Shown here one piece after another: positions 14,561 to 16,337 of a DNA stretch of 16,337 nucleotides. The notes beneath the pieces are model-generated. The model had not been told where the DNA came from and searched no databases. It was given only the letters and a program-made list of their open reading frames with translations. The position numbers and the translations under genes were made by a program. The DNA comes from a bacterium. Its GTDB lineage: Bacteria; Desulfobacterota; Deferrisomatia; Deferrisomatales; BM512. The stretch is from positions 1 through 16,337 of the forward strand of contig SRXB01000013.1 of assembly GCA_009724975.1 (NCBI GenBank), written 5' to 3'. Positions within the stretch are counted from its first letter, which is position 1; each line of letters opens with the position of its first letter.

Positions 14561-15063
14561 AAAAGCCCGCCCTTTGCCTCGTCTGCGGATACTCCAATTC
14601 CGGCAAGACGACCCTCGTGGAAAAGCTGGTGGCGGCTTTTTCGGCGCGTGGCTATCTCGTGGCCACCGCCAAGAGTCACAGGGGCGAGGTCCAGACCGAC
14701 GCCCCCGGCAAGGACACCTGGCGCCACCGCAAAGCCGGAGCCATAGCCACCTTTTTCGTCACCGGAAGCGAGGTTGTTACTTTCGCCTCGAAGCCAGCCG
14801 CTTTGGAATTCTCGCCAAAAGACCTCATTAAAAACTGCCCAAAAGGCACTCATCTTCTGCTGGCCGAGGGGTTCAAGGAGGCGGAGGGTTTGCCGAGGGT
14901 AGAGGTGCTTGGCGAGGGGCAAGCGCCCGAGCTTCGGGAGGGAACCATCTGCGTGGCCGCAGCCTCGCCCGCGTCTGTCAGCGCGCCTGTGCCTGTCTTC
15001 TCTCGGGACGACGCGCAGAAAATCTGCGAGACGATAATAGAGCGCGCGATGGGGGGCGGCTGA
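14554..15063 (+). CDS. mobB: Molybdopterin-guanine dinucleotide biosynthesis protein MobB
   Basis: MobB is a small GTP-binding protein that assists MobA in attaching GMP to molybdopterin, giving the dinucleotide cofactor used by DMSO-reductase-family enzymes. The 169-residue product has a Walker A motif GYSNSGKTT (12-20), the family segment DTWRHRKAGA (54-63) and the late strand LLLAEGFKEAEGLPRVEV (about 106-123). It is a stand-alone MobB, not fused to MobA, and no mobA is in the window. Its presence implies that the cell makes dinucleotide-type molybdoenzymes. It overlaps moeA by seven bases, and its TGA shares one base with the ATG of the next gene (TGATG). Confidence 0.93.
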   Translation: MVKKPALCLVCGYSNSGKTTLVEKLVAAFSARGYLVATAKSHRGEVQTDAPGKDTWRHRKAGAIATFFVTGSEVVTFASKPAALEFSPKDLIKNCPKGTHLLLAEGFKEAEGLPRVEVLGEGQAPELREGTICVAAASPASVSAPVPVFSRDDAQKICETIIERAMGGG

Positions 15064-15848
15064 TGGAGATTTTCCTTCGCGCCTCCACCCTTGCGGAACT
15101 CTCCCCCCTTGAGGGCGGCAGTTTTAAAGGCGTTATCTTCGGCGCGGAATTTTGCCCGTTTCGGCTGCCGAAAATCAGCGAGGTAGAGGAGGCGCGCCTC
15201 ATCTGCGCCGAAAACGGCCTTGCCTTCACCCTCTCCACCCCGCTTCTCCGGCAGGCGCACTTTAATTTCACCTCAAAATGGCTAAGAGAAGCCCTCAAAG
15301 AGGGCGAGGAGTGGAGCGCCAATGACTGGGGGCTGCTCTTCTGGGCAAAAAACGAGGGCTTTGAAAATCCGGTGAACGCCGGAAGGCTCCTGGGCAAGCA
15401 GAGGCGCGATTCAAGGACGGTTGAAATGGTCCGGGGGGCTTCGACGGAGGAGGCAAGGGCGCTTGGCGGCTCACTCTGGGACGAAGCGGCGGACGTTGCC
15501 CTCGCGCGGGGGCTCGGCGTGACCGGCTTTGAACTTGATTGCCTTTTGCAGGGAGCCGGGCGGCCCGCGACGGGTGAAAATTCCCGCCTCATCCTCTGCG
15601 GTCCCCACATAGCAGTCACCGTGACGCCGGCCTGCCCATGGAACGACAAGATGCTCCATTCGCCGGAAAGCTGTTCCTACCCCTGCCGCGCCTTCCCGCC
15701 CGCAATAATCACGAATTCCCAGCGGCCAGAGCCGCTTTTTTGCTCCGGCAACGCCCAGTTTCTGGATTGCGGGATGGAATTTTTCCTCTCGGAGGCAAAG
15801 AGGCTGGGGGCTTCGCGGGCGGCACTCTCCGCCGCCATTCCGGCCTGA
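15063..15848 (+). CDS. Uncharacterised U32-peptidase-like iron-sulfur protein (UbiV-like cysteine pattern)
   Basis: I cannot name this 261-residue protein by family with certainty. Its layout resembles short, degenerate members of the U32 peptidase/UbiV group: an early strand ending GVIFGAEFCPFR (23-34), then CAENGLAFTLSTPLL, then ANDWGLLFWAKN (86-97) and NAGRLLGKQRRDSR (105-118), and a late GFELDCLLQG (155-164). The cysteines C31 and C191-x12-C204-x3-C208 match the [4Fe-4S] ligands I recall for E. coli UbiV (C39, C180, C193, C197), including both C-terminal spacings. Two more cysteines are at 227 and 236. It has no export signal. It is coupled to mobB by a one-base overlap, so it may act in molybdoenzyme or molybdenum-cofactor maturation. 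Peptidase activity is unlikely. The fold assignment is inference; that it is a real coding gene is well supported by context. Confidence 0.72.
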   Translation: MEIFLRASTLAELSPLEGGSFKGVIFGAEFCPFRLPKISEVEEARLICAENGLAFTLSTPLLRQAHFNFTSKWLREALKEGEEWSANDWGLLFWAKNEGFENPVNAGRLLGKQRRDSRTVEMVRGASTEEARALGGSLWDEAADVALARGLGVTGFELDCLLQGAGRPATGENSRLILCGPHIAVTVTPACPWNDKMLHSPESCSYPCRAFPPAIITNSQRPEPLFCSGNAQFLDCGMEFFLSEAKRLGASRAALSAAIPA

Positions 15849-16337
15849 CTAATTCCCGTAGGAATATTCGAATTCGGCTATGAGGTTGAGCCGCGAGATC
15901 GTCCACTCGTCGGGGAAGGCTGGCATTTGCGCCCTTCCCACGGTGGCGACCGTTTCCTTGTCGAGGGCGGCCAGCCCCGAGGAGGCGATGACGTTGGCGG
16001 TGGCCGCGCCGGAGGGGGTGAGGGTCATGCGGACGGTGACTTTCCCGGGCTTTCCCGCCGATAAAAGGGCTTCGCGCCAGTTCCAGCTAAGATCTATGGC
16101 CGAACGGACCTTATCGAGGAATCCCCTATAGCGGGTATCGACCTCGCCTAGGCTTATCGTCACCTCGCCGCTGTTTTTCTGGGGGTCCGGGACCGATTTC
16201 AGGGGGTCGAGCTTTAGGGTCTCTTCCGCCTTCTCTCCCTTCGCCGCCTTTTTAGGAGGGGCGGGCTTTTGCTGGATGGTTTTGGTGATAGGCGCGTCTT
16301 CCATGGCGATTTCGGGCGTCGGCGCGAAGGAGAGGGC
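15849..16337 (-). CDS. TonB/TolA-like energy-transducer protein, partial (N-terminus outside window)
   Basis: The frame stays open to the right edge, so the gene is cut at its 5' end; 162 residues are visible. The first internal ATG, at 16304, falls inside the proline/lysine-rich linker and is probably not the true start. The visible part has that Pro/Lys/Glu linker (QQKPAPPKK and following), as in the periplasm-spanning region of TonB or TolA. A C-terminal domain follows with the TonB-box-binding fold pattern: a helix DKVRSAIDLSWNW, strands GKVTVRMTLTPSG and ANVIASSG, then LDKETVATVGRAQMPAFP. An N-terminal membrane helix is expected outside the window. Such proteins pass energy from ExbB/ExbD or TolQ/TolR to the outer membrane, which fits a Gram-negative cell. 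It converges with the preceding gene with no bases between the stops. Confidence 0.82.
   Translation of the reverse strand, partial: ALSFAPTPEIAMEDAPITKTIQQKPAPPKKAAKGEKAEETLKLDPLKSVPDPQKNSGEVTISLGEVDTRYRGFLDKVRSAIDLSWNWREALLSAGKPGKVTVRMTLTPSGAATANVIASSGLAALDKETVATVGRAQMPAFPDEWTISRLNLIAEFEYSYGN

Noticed and set aside
14978..15649. 223-codon open frame antisense to mobB and the U32-like gene
   Set aside because: Ser/Arg/Pro-rich product typical of antisense noise. The sense gene is coupled to mobB and has an ordered cysteine pattern.

Overview
The window comes from a GC-rich bacterial chromosome. It is densely coded, with short or overlapping gene junctions. The mix of haem-c proteins (one six-haem, one two-haem), a bacterial RpoH, a Lon-like protease, molybdenum-cofactor genes and an archaeal-type nicotinate phosphoribosyltransferase suggests an anaerobic or respiratory Desulfuromonadota/Desulfobacterota-like (former Deltaproteobacteria) organism. 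That placement is inferred from gene content, not from a marker search. I see no tRNA, rRNA, CRISPR array, insertion sequence or other sign of a mobile region. No stretch over 300 bases lacks a gene.

Layout. (1) 1-2590, minus strand: a three-gene operon read right to left. It encodes an iron-sulfur-flavoprotein-like oxidoreductase, a six-helix membrane protein with a HEAT-like tail, and a CPBP/Abi intramembrane protease. A UUCG-loop terminator lies at the left edge. (2) 2676-3719, plus strand: truD, divergent from that operon. (3) 3728-6405, minus strand: a Lon-family protease with a near-consensus promoter, followed by a membrane-anchored two-haem cytochrome. (4) 6501-8797, plus strand: an FAD-dependent dehydrogenase coupled to a secreted six-haem cytochrome that starts with TTG. 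(5) 8835-11232, plus strand: rpoH with an acidic N-terminal extension, overlapping or abutting xseA. (6) 11309-13266, plus strand: pcm, then an archaeal-type nicotinate phosphoribosyltransferase behind a 134-base leader. (7) 13325-15848, plus strand: moeA, mobB and an unassigned protein, all overlapping. (8) 15849-16337, minus strand: the C-terminal part of a TonB-like protein that runs off the window.

Themes. Protein quality control is represented by RpoH, the Lon-like protease and Pcm. Electron transfer is represented by the flavoprotein, the FAD dehydrogenase and two cytochromes. Molybdenum-cofactor maturation is represented by moeA and mobB.

The most interesting observation is the third gene of the molybdenum operon (15063-15848). 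Its cysteines, C31 and C191-x12-C204-x3-C208, match the spacing of the four [4Fe-4S] ligands that I recall for UbiV, a U32-peptidase-like protein. I propose that it is an uncharacterised U32-fold iron-sulfur protein linked to molybdoenzyme maturation.
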